This document shows, one piece after another, positions 44,168 through 57,112 of a DNA stretch of 64,000 bases. The stretch's first letter is position 1. The number at the start of each line of letters is the position of its first letter. This DNA comes from Strigamia acuminata (Eukaryota; Arthropoda; Chilopoda; Geophilomorpha; Linotaeniidae), in the NCBI GenBank assembly GCA_949358305.1, contig OX442320.1, positions 7,208,259-7,272,258 on the forward strand, read 5' to 3'. The position numbers and the translations under genes were made by a program. The notes below the pieces were generated by a model, which made no database searches, was not told where the DNA came from, and saw only the letters and a list, made by a program, of their open reading frames with translations.

Positions 44168-46262
44168 ATGACAAAACCCAACAGTGCCACCAACGGAGTC
44201 GTTGACAGCATCGAACCACCCGTCATTCGCACGTCGAAATTCAGATGGGTCATTTTATTTCTTTTCGTAGTGTACTCCCTGTCCAATGCATTCCCATGGA
44301 TGCATTACTCAATCCTCGCGACCATAATCACGGATTATTACGGAGTTTCGTTCAATGCCATCAATTGGACGGGTATGGTCTATTTTCTGATGTATGTCCC
44401 ACTTATATTCCCGGCGCTGTGGCTGCTCAGTTGGGCTGGATTACGGGTGACGGTGCTCGTCGGCGCATTCGGCACCGCTCTCGGCGCGTGGATCAAATGC
44501 GCTTCGGTCTCTCCCGACCGCTTCGTCGTAACCATGGTTGGCCAAACGATTGTTGCGGCTTCGCAGGTTTTCGTTTTGAATATTCCCCCCATGTTGGCTG
44601 CTGTGTGGTTTGGACCGAACGAAGTTTCCACAGCGTGCGCGATTGGGGTTCTGGGAAACCAAGTGAGTTGAAGTTGGAAGTTGGAAGTTTGGAGGTGAAC
44701 TTTTCTTGATTTTTGCAGGTGGGAATTGCACTCGGTTTTTTAGTACCGCGTGAACTTGTCAGACAATCCGGCACAAGTAATTCGACAAATTTTGATGAAA
44801 TTGGAGAAGGATTAAATTATTTGTTTTATGGCACCGCAATTTTCAGCACTTTGCTTTTTATCGTGATTGTATTTGGTAGGAATTTTGATCGTCTAGCAGC
44901 CTCCGGATGAATAAATAAAATTAGATAAACAAATTTTGTAATTTATTCTATAACAGTTTTTAAAGCTGCACCGCCAAATCCTCCAAGTTTAGCTGCAGCG
45001 GGTGCAGCTGGTGCAGCTGGTACGGAGGAAAATTACTTCCGATCAATCGTCCGGCTAGTGAAAAATAAAAATTATTGCCTGCTTTTAGTATCTTATGGTA
45101 AACAAGATTTTTTTTGTGTTTGATTTTGGTATTTTACAAATATATTTGAAGGGATCAGCGTGGGAGTGTTTTATACAACCTCGGTTGTTTTAGACCAGGT
45201 TTATGGAGTTTATTTTCCGGTAAGTGTGTGATATTTGACTATTTTAAATGTAAATACGATTTATTTTAGAAAGACGGTAATTCTGGAAGAGTCGGATTGA
45301 CATTTGTTGTAGCTGGAATGATTGGATCAGTTGTTTCTGGAATTTGGTTGGATAAAACTCACAAATTCAAGTGACGTCAAATAGAACTTAAAGTGTCTGA
45401 TTATACGTAATTTATTTATGTACTTGTACATCTTTTTTTTATAGGGAAACAACATTAGCATTGTATATTTTTACATTTATTGGCATGGTTGGATTTACAT
45501 TCATGTTCAAGCTCTACCAAATTTGGCTCGTGTTTGTGTCTGCTTTTATTCTTGGGCAAGATTTCAGTTACAGTTATATTATTTTTTGTTGTAAAATCAT
45601 TTACGCACACTTATGCAAATCCATTTTGACAAAATATAAAAATACTTTGAGGAAATCAAATTGGTTGAAATAATGGCACAATTCAAGTGATGCGGAAATA
45701 AAAATATGCATTTAATTATATAATCCAATTCTTTATTATAGAAATTATTTTGAATCGTTTTATTTTATTTTATTTTATTTTATTTTATTTATTTTATAGT
45801 TTTTGTTTGACTGGTTATCTGCCTGTTGGATTCGAATTTGCCGCTGAGATTACATACCCCGAGTCTGAAGGCATTTCGGCCGGATTATTAAACGCATCTG
45901 CGAATGTTTTTATTACATATTATTACATATTATTACATATTTTTGATTTTTCATGTTTGTTTTATTTTTTTATGATATTTTTAGGGGTTTGGAATAGCTT
46001 TTACCGAGATTGTATCATATTTATTAACGATTAGTGACATCGCTGCCAATTTATTTTTGTGTTCAGTTTTGCTCCTTGGAGTTATCATGACTGGTCTGAA
46101 GTTATTATTATGTGTATACATTTTAAATTTTTATATTTGATTTGCTTAATAGTGTTCATTAAGGCCGATTTAAAGCGTCAAGCCGCTCAAGATGGTGAAT
46201 CGCATACAAGTAATAAAGAAGGCCAAGAAGGTGGAAATGTAAATCAATGTTTTAGTGAATAA
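44168..46262 (+). CDS. FLVCR-family (SLC49) major facilitator transporter
   Basis: Nine exons: 44168-44662, 44719-44875, 44957-45097, 45152-45219, 45270-45370, 45445-45555, 45800-45905, 45985-46093, 46153-46262. All join in phase, giving 465 residues. Twelve-helix MFS layout, starting [20 protein letters not shown], with the conserved [83 protein letters not shown] and a C-terminal KADLKRQ. FLVCR proteins export haem and/or import choline/ethanolamine at the plasma or mitochondrial membrane; the substrate of this one is not deducible. Intron 6 uses a GC donor (45556), confirmed by phase. An in-frame ATG at 44102 would add 22 residues. The donors of exon 7 (GTTTTT) and exon 8 (GTCTGA) are weak. 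An Ala/Gly-rich insertion (AAAGAAGAAG) lies in the central loop. Confidence 0.9.
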
Positions 46263-46354
46263 TAACTCTCATTTGTAAAAAAAAAGTCAATATAATGAAA
46301 TTAAACGAAGAAAAAGTCGAGAAAAGTGTTGAATTGTATTTTTTTTATGGAACC

Positions 46355-46625
46355 TCTATGGACACCACAGTAGTGTCATAAAAAATTAATGGTTTAAAGA
46401 TACCTGAATAGAAATTCCGATATTTCAAAACCTATTAATGACGAAAGGTAATTATAATTGGTTCCATGGTGTAATGGTTAGCACTCTGGACTCTGAATCC
46501 AGCGATCCGAGTTCAAATCTCGGTGGGACCTGTGTCTTTTTTGCTGACGTACATCTGTCCGAAAATTATTATTTTTACTTGTCCTCATAACTCATCATCT
46601 TTAAAATCAAACGTTACATTTAAAT
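46355..46625 (+). repeat. Right arm of inverted duplication carrying tRNA-Gln
   Basis: Inverted partner of 43480-43765; both tRNAs point away from their arms' outer ends in mirror fashion. It begins shortly after the FLVCR stop codon. Confidence 0.88.
46460..46531 (+). tRNA. tRNA-Gln (CTG)
   Basis: A full cloverleaf: acceptor GGTTCCA/TGGGACC, D arm GTGT/GCAC, anticodon stem CTGGA/TCCAG with anticodon CTG in loop CTCTGAA, T arm CCGAG/CTCGG. Box A (TGGTGTAATGG) and box B (GTTCAAATC) are present. Followed within a few bases by cttttttg, a Pol III terminator. Confidence 0.97.
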
Positions 46626-46725
46626 TTATGGAACCTTTTTGCGAACCTTCTACGCTACCGTAATTGACATACCAACTTCCGGTTTCCAGGCGGAAGTTAT
46701 TTTGGTAAATTTGTTGGCCACAAAA

Positions 46726-47622
46726 ATGGGTAAAATTCGTAGATTGCGGCAAAAATACCACACAAATATTGGACAAACTTCGAGGGATAAGTGTATAAAT
46801 GAAAATGAAAAAGAAATCGAAGTAAGTAGAGCGTATTTCGTTAATTTTTATAAAAGATTAATTTAAGCCTTTTATTTAGTTACCACCCGCTCAAGTCGCC
46901 ATACCATCCACAGGACTGTTTCAAGGACTCGACATTAACTTTGACAATCTAGTCAGCCAAAAACTACCAGAATTTGATAAAATTAGTGTATGTTCTCGCA
47001 ATTCTCGCAATAAATTGCCCGAAAAACATCTAACCAAGAAAGAAAAACGTCAAAGCCGGCACGACGCCTTTTTAAAAAGTGATTTCATTTTTTAAATGTT
47101 ATTTCTTAAAAACGTTTATTTAATTTATAAAATTTATTTCATTTCGCAGAGCTCGAATTTTCAAAACAAATGATAAAGAAGGAAAAGGCTGCGAAGCAAA
47201 GGAGGAAAATCCCAGTTGTGGGCGATATGCATTTACTGGCTGACGCTTTGCCCAGTTTAGAACTGTTAAAGAAAGAATCAAAAAAGAAGAAAAATGACCG
47301 CAAAAAGTAAACAATAATACACGGAACAATTTTTATTAAATAAAATCTTATCGGATAATTATTTAAAACAGAAAAGAAAGCCAGAAAAAACTTCGAAGCA
47401 TTGAGAAAATTAAAACGAGAGGAAAACAAGTGTAAGTTAACTATTAAGCCGTGTAAAACTCAACTATAAACCATTTTTTTTATTAAATATAGGGTAAAAC
47501 ACATCAGTTCATACCGACAAGTGATTAAACATCCATCGTTTAAAGCCAATCCTTACGAAACTATATTAGATCATGTTCAAAATATTGTTAAAATAGAAAA
47601 AGAAAAAATAAAGAATAATTAA
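46726..47622 (+). CDS. SLX9/FAM207A-like ribosome biogenesis factor
   Basis: Five exons: 46726-46821 (MGKIRRLRQKYHTN), 46880-47078 (VAIPSTGLFQGLDINFDNLV, then KLPEKHLTKKEKRQSRHDAF), 47150-47306 (KKEKAAKQRRKIPVVGDMHL to LADALPSLELLKKESK), about 47373-47429 and 47493-47622 (SSYRQVIKHPSFKANPYETI). The LTKKEK motif, VVGDxHxLxDALP and the terminal xxHPxFxxNP box are those of the SLX9/FAM207A family, which acts in 40S pre-ribosome maturation and export. The exon 3/4 junction is one base out of phase with the best acceptor (an A-rich run), so either an indel or a misplaced border. The 5' end overlaps the right arm of the tRNA duplication by a short distance upstream. Confidence 0.8.
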
Positions 47623-47735
47623 TAATTAATAAAGATGAATTTTATTATCTGTTTACACATATTCGTCACCAGGATAAAAATTTGCATACCGAATTCAATT
47701 TGTGCAGACGGTTGTCACTGCTGCACACAACCATC

Positions 47736-49137
47736 ATGGCTTCCTCGGTGCCAAAACACTTAATAAGAGCATCAAGTTTGGTATTTAAATCGCCAGTTAA
47801 AACCTCGCCTCATAAAACTATTCGTAAGACATTTTTTTCACCCAAATCGTCCGTCCCAACTGCAAAGATTGGTGGCCCAAACTTCGTAATCGCGGCTGGT
47901 ATTAGTGGAAATGAAACATCAAAGCCATTTGAAACTGAAAATCATAGAAAACCACCTACAAACCGAAGTCTTGTATTTAATGAAGAAAGTAATCGAAAAG
48001 AGAGTGATTTAGAAGTCGAAGAAGTCGACAGTATTGAAATGGATACACCGACACGACAACAAGTTAGTAGCAATGGATTGGAATCGTTAACGAAGACACC
48101 ACCGGTGCTTGGTCAAGGCGGTTTTGGCGTCGTTATTAAAGCTGTACACAAAGGTAAGTTGAATTAATTTACACCCGAATGTTGTAGTTATTGAAATATT
48201 AACTTTATTTTGCAGGTCATAAGGTTGCTGTCAAAGTTATAAACACTAACAGAAGAAGAAAAATCTCAATTGATCACTGTTTAGCTGGAGAAATGAACGC
48301 AATGACTCTTAAACATCCAAATATCGTTCAAACTTTCGGCGTGTTTGGATTAAACGAGAAAAATCTCTTAATTTTAATGGAGTTTGCCGGACCAAAAAGT
48401 CTGCAGTATGTATTGGATGACGTAAATGAAGTAATCGATTGGGCGAGGAGGTTAAAGTGAGTTTAGTTTGAGTAGAATTTAAATTAATTTAATTAATTGA
48501 TTCATTTTTAAGGTTTGCGAGCGAGATATTCGATGCACTGCAGTATTGTCACGCTTCCAATATGGCGCATTTAGATGTGAAACCGGCTAATGTTATTATA
48601 TCTTCGAATGATTCTTGTAAATTGTGCGATTTCGGATGCAGTAAAATAGTCGATACGGTTCGAATATAACAACCAACGATTTTATTTATTTTCTAAAACA
48701 AATATAATTTTTTTTTTTAGAAAATTGATCATTTCGACAGCACTTTTCCGCTCGATGGAACAATCGCGTACAAAGCGCCGGAGTTAATGCGTGGATTTGT
48801 ACCTACAATCAAAGCGGATATTTATTCGGCTGGAGTCACTTTGTGGCAATTACTTACGAGGAAAATACCGTTTGCTGATACCGCACCACACGTCATTGTT
48901 TATATGGTAAAATAATTAGTTAATTAAGTTTCTTTGATTTTATTTGTTTTTATTTAGGTTGTTGCTTTCGAAGCACGTCCTATTGTTACGGATGTCCCAA
49001 CAACGGATTATCTTTCAGCTGTTTACGTTAAATTGTTTGTAAATTGCTGGGATACTGCGCAAGAAATGCGGCCAACTTGCAGTTCCAACTTGCAAGTTTT
49101 GCACAATCTGCACACACATTTGCTTGACGATATTTGA
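47736..49137 (+). CDS. mos: Mos-type serine/threonine kinase
   Basis: Five exons: 47736-48153, 48216-48456, 48513-48657, 48721-48906 and 48958-49137. They join in phase to 389 residues. The first ~125 residues are low-complexity and basic/acidic. The kinase domain follows: glycine loop LGQGGFGVVIKA, VAVKVI (Lys), HLDVKPANVIISSND (catalytic loop), CDFGCSKI (DFG), GTIAYKAPEL (APE) and RPTC near the end. HLDxKPAN with DFGCS is the signature of the Mos family, the MAPKKK that drives oocyte meiotic maturation in animals. Its small introns match the neighbours. A role in this organism's germ line is inference. No lesions are seen. Confidence 0.9.
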
Positions 49138-49297
49138 AACATTTTTATTTTTTAGATTTTATATTTTAAGTTTTAAGAAATAATGAAAATACTAATGTTT
49201 CGTTTTAGTAAGTTACTAATTTATTATTAACACAAAATAATGAAAAAAATAATGTAAGAACAAAATAAAATGAAAAATAAATTTGAGGCCTCTTAAT

Positions 49298-49845
49298 TTA
49301 AGCTTCCGGCATCTCGCCGCCTGGAATCAACTAGAAAATAAAACAAAACATTAAGATAAATAAATTAAAGATAGTACTTTAATAATAATAATATTAACCA
49401 TTGTGATATTATTTCCATTTAACAAAATCTGGTCCAGTTTGGTCACTTTTCGTCCTTCTGGAGTACTTTCACTACACAAAAAAGATAAAATTGTCATTAT
49501 TTTGCGTTTTAAAAATATTAAAACATATACTTACTATTCGGTAACATCCTCTAACACCATATCTGGTAATTTATTTAATAAAAATATAGAAAACTAAAAA
49601 ATTATCGCTCAATTTGTGTCGAAAAGGATACTGACAAAATCATCAAAACCGAGCAACGTGCCGACAATTTCTTTGTCGCTTTTCATAACTATGTGAATCC
49701 GCGAGCCGATACATTTATCCACCAATTCTATAACAAAAAAACAACACAAATTTAAACCACTTCGATAAAATTCCAACGATACTATTTCATCAAACTCACC
49801 CAAAGGTAACAAAGTGGAAGTGTTTACAGTTCCCGGCGCCGCCAT
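49298..49845 (-). CDS. LSM5: U6 snRNA-associated Sm-like protein LSm5
   Basis: Minus-strand exons: 49800-49845 (MAAPGTVNTSTLLPL), 49632-49727 (ELVDKCIGSRIHIVMKSDKE, IVGTLLGFDDFV), 49535-49564 (MVLEDVTE), 49399-49471 (STPEGRKVTKLDQILLNGNN) and 49298-49330 (LIPGGEMPEA-stop). Sm motif 1 and Sm motif 2 (ILLNGNNI) are intact. LSm5 belongs to the LSm1-7 and LSm2-8 rings in mRNA decay and U6 binding. Exon 3 begins with ATATATG where only two bases (AT) are needed to keep the family frame (VNMVLED), so an AT dinucleotide appears inserted. In an essential gene an assembly error is the simplest reading. Confidence 0.9.
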
Positions 49846-49978
49846 TTTTGAATGAAAACAAGAACCGGATCACAGGATTGCGAACAGGATCAACGTAAAA
49901 CTTTTAAAATTTCACGATTGGTGGGGTTGATGTCGACATTGGCAGACAACAACAGCGTTAAGATGGCCGCTCAAGAGT
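49846..49978. promoter_or_regulatory. Shared bidirectional promoter of LSm5 and Trio
   Basis: Only 133 bp separate the two divergent start codons. No TATA box is evident on either side. The interval must hold both 5' UTRs and the core promoters, or at least one of them, unless upstream non-coding first exons exist. Confidence 0.6.
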
Positions 49979-52900
49979 ATGGATAGGTTCGAGGAAGCAC
50001 GAAACTCGGTGACAAACGAACGAGAGATCGCTCATCCCGATGAAATGAGCGCTGCGGAAACGTCCAGCGATGTCTCTAGCGATAGTGATGTGGCTTTATA
50101 TTACAAGACCGGTAAGAGCGCTGTTTTTCTCTTATTAAATCGCCATGCCCAATGCAGAAATTGTAAAATCCTATTGTTAATCGTATGGCACATGTCTCGC
50201 ATTATCATATATAACCCAGAACAATATGCTGGCCCTGAATTTATTCATTTTTTAAATCGATCTTAGATTTTTTTCTGACATTTTTCCCCAAAAATTTTCA
50301 ATACGAATCTGTTTTTTTCTTCCCTTTCCTTTTCCTTGGATGAGTGTCAAATGATGAGGTGGGTGTATTTCAATGAGTGAAATATTTATCAGGATTAATT
50401 GTCATTAAAACATGAGGGAAATAAATTATAAATTTTAATCGGGATTATCGCCAACTCGTAAAAAGGGGACTTAATCTTCAAGTGTCGAGATAACCCATTT
50501 GTGCTGATAGAAAAAATAAAAAATACTTGGATTTTTTTTTCTTGTAAGTGGGAAAATTCAAGTATGTCCAATTATCCATTAAAGTCAAGGTTTATTGTTT
50601 ACTTAAAGCATGAAAAAAAGTGAATTAATTTTCCCAGTGACTTGAAAAAATTAGAGACCACGAAAATGACCTCAAAAAGAAATGAAGAGTGACCCCTTTC
50701 TTAAACAACCCATTTGTTCATTGAAGTGATGCAATGAAACGATGGAAAATGGAAATAAAAATGTAAACATATTATGTAGCATTTTTGAAGATTGATTAAT
50801 GGAACATTTACATACCGTAAATGCTACTCTCATTGAGCGCGGGATGCTAATTAAATACGGTATCCTTTGTAAAATGGGTCTAAATTGAATGAAACGACTA
50901 AAATAAATGTCTAAATTGAAGAAAATGACTAAAATAAATGTCTAAATTGAAGAAAATGACTTAAAAAATGTCTAAATTGAAGAAAATGACTAAAATAAAT
51001 GTCTAAATTGAAGAAAACGACTAAAATAAATTTATAAATTGAACAAAACGACTAAAATAAATGTTTAAATTGAAGAAAATGACTAAAATAAATGTCTAAA
51101 TTGAAGAAAATGACTAAAATAAATGTCTAAATTGAAGAAAATGACTTAAAAAATGTCAAAATTGAGGAAAACGACGAAAATAAATTTATAAATTGAACAA
51201 AACGACTAAAATAAATTTATAAATTGATCAAGAGCACTAAGTGAATGTTTATATTGACCAAACCGATTGAATTCATTATCGAAATTTAGGTTTTGTTAAT
51301 ACTGCGCGGGTGTTCTATCAGAGCACTTAGGATAATTTTTTTTTTAAATAAGAAAAGGGGGTTGGGAAATGCACTTGTGGTGTTAGTAATTGAGACCATC
51401 TATCATCCGATCAGTTCATAAATTGACCTTTTTCTCGAATAAGTAACTTCGGATCAATATTCTCCTGCGTGTAGTAAACCTCGAGTGAGTTCGGAAATTT
51501 GAAAAATGAAATAAAAATTCAAACCGATAATTTCATTCATCTGAGAAACTCTAATGTTGACACAAAATCATTTATATTCGCTTAAATTAAAAAACCAAAA
51601 ATTATTTTTAATTAATTTTTCTTAGTAATTTCTATTATTTACGTGGTTGCCATGGAAGCGCCGTTAGGCCTAAGAAGCAAAATGTTTTTTTAATTTTTTA
51701 ATTTTTCAACTTCCTTTCTGAATTTCTAACAAGTATGAGTAGTGTGGTTTAATTTAAATGTTTATCATGTCCTGTTTCGATCCGTTTCTCATATCCTTTC
51801 TGTCATAAAAGTGGAAACACGTTTTTATCAAAAGTAGAATAAATGGCTAAAGCTTAAGTCTCCAGTGGCGACTGGCGACTAGCGAGAGCGCTATTCACTA
51901 TTTATCTATTAAGCACAGAGAGTTGTTTGTTTTGTGCGAATGTTTTCAATAATTGACACTGAATTACACAAGTTGTGTGTGAGATTAAGTTTTATTGACA
52001 AAGAAAGCCATTATTTTACGTGGTTTTTTTCTCCGAGGACTGTAGTATATTTGTTGGATCAGTGGCGCCCTCCTGCGGCATTAATGCGAATTATTTAATG
52101 TTTTCCTCCTTGTTTTTTGTGTTTAAATCAGTAATAAAGAGTCGAATAAAGGTTGAATTACAAATTCGTTGAATCACAAATTCAACAATTTTTTTTTAAA
52201 AGAAAGATTTATTCTTAATGTAATTTAAACACGAAAAAAAGTATTTTTATATATTTTTTAAATTTCACCTAGAACTAAAAGTGGATCATTCTGAGTTATA
52301 TATAGTTCCCAAATGACAAAACTTGAGGGTGTTAGCAGACATCATTCAGTCCAGGTCCAGACCCGTGGCTAGGTGCCAAAAAAAAACATTTTCAGTCACA
52401 AACTTTCGTGTAGAAAACAATTTACAAACACACAAACACGAATTTCTCCATCTGTGAGAAGCGCTAACTAGCGGCGATTTGCGGCGATAAGCAGCTAGCG
52501 CTCAGATGAAAAGCGGAATAGAATTCATTGATCCTCTTCCTTTCATCACAGCTGAGAAACGGGGAATTCGAGAAAGAAAATCATCAAGGCATGATCTCAT
52601 GTTCCGCTGGTTGACATCAAATCAACAGGAATAGGAGCGAAGGAATATATATATTCGTTGCGGAAGCTGCAACGAGGCGGCGGGCGGAAAACCGTTTTAT
52701 TTATTCGTTTGAATTTTCCATCGAGCAAATTTGAAAGTTTTGAAGGAAAAAATTTCACCTGCATGGCGCCGATGTACTAATACAACGTTGGCGTTAATGG
52801 TTCGATCAATTCGGTGACCTAACAAGACACAGGGTCCAGTTTAATCGAGTGGAAATGGATCCCGAGGAGGCGTCGAGTCCGCCCAAGTGGCGGGATTAAA

Positions 52901-55900
52901 GGAGGCTGAGCGCAGTTTAGTTTGCATGAATTCCGCCAGTGCGCGCGCCGTGCAAAATGGCCGGAGTGTGAAGATCGCTGAGAAATACTAATGGCTGCTG
53001 GGAATTGGTGTCATTGGACATTGCGCGATGATAAATCGGAGCGAATTCGTAGGAGACCGCATAGTTGGCATAGCTCGACACAAAGTGTGTGCTGTAAGTG
53101 TGATTTACGAGGTTTTGTGCGTGTAATTTGGTGTGTGGATCGATGTTGTTAATTTGAATGATTTTTGCAGTGAATTTATTGATTGATTTTCGTAGGAATG
53201 ATCCGATCGCGGTAATGCATTGCACGTCTCGATCTTGAGTGGCCATGACAACCGCAGACATTAGGCAACCTGTTGGAGCGTTTTAGGCGCAGCTTCATAA
53301 CAAGTTGATGCGATGCGCCGTGTAGAGCGAAACGAGTGGTTTAATTAGATATAAATATTTGAATTTTTATCTCGTTTTCGTCTTTTAATTGCGCCCGGTT
53401 GGATAATGGGGTGTTTACAAGCTGGTTTTATGCTAGGGAACTGCTCGAATGATAATTAAAACGTAAATATTGTGGAAAATTGGAATTTTTTTTGAGATTT
53501 TCGTCGTGTTTTATTTTTATTGGCACGGAGCGCGCTTTAGTTTCAATATTTTTCTCGTTTTTTCTTCTTTACTCAATCTCGTGGAATGGTTAGTCAATGC
53601 CACTTAAATCCCCGGGTTTTGCACGCCCAGGTAAAGTGTAAAACACTTGCCAACACCCTTTCATCGTGCAATGTCTCTATTTATATTTTTTTTTGGTGGG
53701 AAAATTCATTTTTTCGTCGCTTTTCTTATCTTTTTAGGGTTGTTTTATGGATTGATGGAAAGGCGAGAGTTTTGACGCTAAAGTCACGTAAATTTGCCCT
53801 AGTTAAGTGTTGTTTTCTTCCTTTTTCTTTCTTCTTTTGGCTGTCCGCGCTGCGAGTTAAATGAATTTATGGGCGCCAAAACCAAGCTGAAGCGATCGTT
53901 TTTCGTTCCGTTTTGGGGAGTGAGAGAGAGAGAAAAAAACGTGGCGAGTAGTTGTTGATATCTTAAAGCTTGTTTCTATTGTTTAGTTGGAATAAAAAAA
54001 AGTAGATCTGCTTCTGGTGTTTGTGCAATTTATTTTTGTTTTATGTTTGACTTGGTTTTTGACTGGCAGCAGCCATCTGTAATTGGCGAGTTACCACGGC
54101 GACGTTGACGACATCGGCTGAGCGCTATCTGAGCATCTTGTGGGGTTGATTTTCTAATTTTATTTCATTCGAGGCCGGGTGTCTCATTTGTAGAGTGGCA
54201 CGAGGCACTTATGAGCGTGTTGGGTAGGTTTATACGCTGGAATTGACGTGTCGGAGTGTTTTATGGAGGAAATTGGAATTTTTTTTGGTTTTTGTGTGGA
54301 TTTTTTTTTTTATTTATTTATTTTTTTTAATATTTAATTATTTTTTGGGTTTTCAGGGCCAAAACGAACGGAGGGACTTAAGGCTAGTGATATTATCTCG
54401 GTCCTTCAAGAGAAAATTGCATTCCTATCAGGCGGAAGAGATAAACGTGGAGGTCCAATTCTTACTTTTCCAGCCAGGACGCGACCGGAAAGGTTAAAAA
54501 ATGAAGATCTCAGACAGTTGGTGACTTACCTTGCCAGCGTACCATGGTGGGTGTTTTAATTTGTTTTGTTTTGCAGTTTAGTAGAGCCTTGTTGTAATGA
54601 ATCGCAAGGGACTCGAAAAATGTGTTCGTTATATCTAAATTTTTTAACATGGTGTTCTATGGCCAGCCAACCAAACCAGCCATTTTTAGGTATTCGTTAT
54701 ATCGATAATTCGTTATATCGCGATTCGTTATAAAGAGTTTCGACTGGAATGAAAAATTCGTTATATCGCGGTTCGTTATAAAGAGGTTCGACTGTAGAAT
54801 GACGATTATCCAAACGTCGGTTGAGCGAACGATGTAATGAACAAATTGGTTTTATGAACACCTTTGTTTCCGAATTAGTTTGGATAATCGGTGTTTTATG
54901 TTTTATTTTATTTTATTGTAGACATTTCTGGTTTTTGTAAAAATATACTTTTGACCCGGAAACATCGGAGTCTAAATTTAAAATTGAATAACAAATTAGA
55001 AGATGAAACTGTTGTGTGATCCGACACTCTTTTGGACACTAGTTATTTATTTTATTCTAAATCGAAACAGTGTGGCCTTCGTAAAAATAGCGGATGACAA
55101 ATTCAAAATGCAAGATTTTTTTTTGGGGTTTTTTTTTTTTTTTTTTTCTTGTGGGGAAAACTAAAATTAACTAAGAAACATTTGTTATTCATTATCATTA
55201 ATGAAAAAATATGTTTTTTTTTTGGTGGATGTAAATAGAAAATTAAAAGAGAAAAAATTGTAATTCAATCCGGTTTGCGAACGTTTAGTTATTTTTTTTA
55301 TTTATTTATTTAAATTTGTTTTAGTGATGATGTGAAAGAACTTGGTTTTACCGTCATCATTGATATGCGTGGTAGTACTACATGGAATGTCGTCAAGCCG
55401 ATCCTCAAAGTATTACAGGTATTACAGGGAACACTCAACGAGATAACTTATAAAACAATTTACATTTTTTTTAATTTTTAATTTTTTTTATTTATTTACA
55501 GGAATGTTTTCCGGGGAATATAAATTGTGCATACATTATCAAACCGGAAACTTTCTGGCAGAAACAAAGGACCAGCTTGGGGAGTTCCAAATATAAATTT
55601 GAGGTAACAACTTGAGAAGATTTTAATAATGGCCGCGGCTATAATTCAAGGGAGGCTCTTATTTGAACTTTCTTTCGTTTACGTTCATTTTGCATATGGA
55701 ACAAAGGCTGTTTTAACACTTTTCAGCGCCCTGGGCTAATTTATTTCTTATAAAAATAATGATTTTTTTAAAACGGGGTTACAAAATGACCCATCTCAGG
55801 GTTGGAAGGGTTAATTGCGCTAGAATAGAAGCCGCGGCTACTATTTAAGGGCGGCTAGTATTCGAGGGCGGTTACAATTCAAATGCGGCTCTTATTGCGG

Positions 55901-57081
55901 AAATACGGTATTTTAATTAAATGATTTTTTTGTTTTTGTGTATAGACAAACATGGTCGCCGTTGAAGCTTTACCAAAGATTATTGAACAAAACCAACTAA
56001 CTAATGATTTTGATGGGACTTTGTATTACGATCATAATCAGTGGATAGAAATGAGGCTGGTAATTAATTGATTATTCGCAGCGCTTGAATGCGGTTTTTG
56101 TATTTTTAAAAAACATTTTAGGCTTTAGAAGATTTTATATGGAAGGCAATCGACTTGCTGGACAAGTTGGACAGCATAAAGCAAGAGATTTCTAGGAATG
56201 ACTTTGCTGATGATGTGAATACGGCGAAATCCACGATCGAATTGCACTCTGAATTAAAGAAGAAAATTGTTAAAGCTCCAGTGGAGGCGATTGACATTGA
56301 AGGCCAACAAGTTTTGCAAAGGTTTTGATTGGAATTTAATTTTTATTTTGTTGTTTAATTTAATTTTAATTTGTTTCAGGCTGAGCTGCGTGCCCGATAG
56401 TGGAAGCTCGTACGATTCCGGTTATTCCGGCCGAGACAGCACCAACACGATCGTAGGGAATGCCGATTTTCAGTCGGCCATTCCTCACGTTATGCAGTTG
56501 TTGGAGAATATCCACGCCGCGCGTCAACACCTGCATCAACTGTGGCATATTAAAAAGCTTAAATTAGATCAATGCTTTCAAGTGTGCATCTTTGAACAAG
56601 ATGCGGAAAAGGTGCGGGAATAAATGAAATTAATGAAATGTAAGAAGTTTAATAATTTTGTTTGGTTTTTTTGGCAGATGTTTGATTGGATTTTCCACAA
56701 CAGGGATTTATTTCTAGTCAATTACGTAGAAATCGGTCGGACTTACCAAATGGCCAAAGAGTTACAGGAAGAACACAATCAGTTTACAATGGCTTCGATG
56801 GTATTAAGCCGATTAAAGGCGTTTAGAATGTAAATAATTGGATTGTTTCGCTCGACAGAACGTTTACGTCAATATCAATCGCATTTTATCCGTTGCGAGT
56901 CGTCTGATAGAAACTGGTCACTACGCAACGTCGCACGTGCAACGAGTCGCCGGTCGTTTGGACCACGCGTGGAAGAATTTTGCATCGGGATTAGACGAAA
57001 GAACGACAGTCCTCGCCTTGTCCGTCTTATTTCACCAACGTGCCGAACAGGTTCGGATTCGGACGAAAGAAAGATGAAATT

Positions 57082-57112
<31 letters not shown>

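Noticed and set aside
52917..53261. 114-codon minus-strand ORF in Trio intron 1
   Set aside because: No recognisable domain and no splice signals; probably chance.
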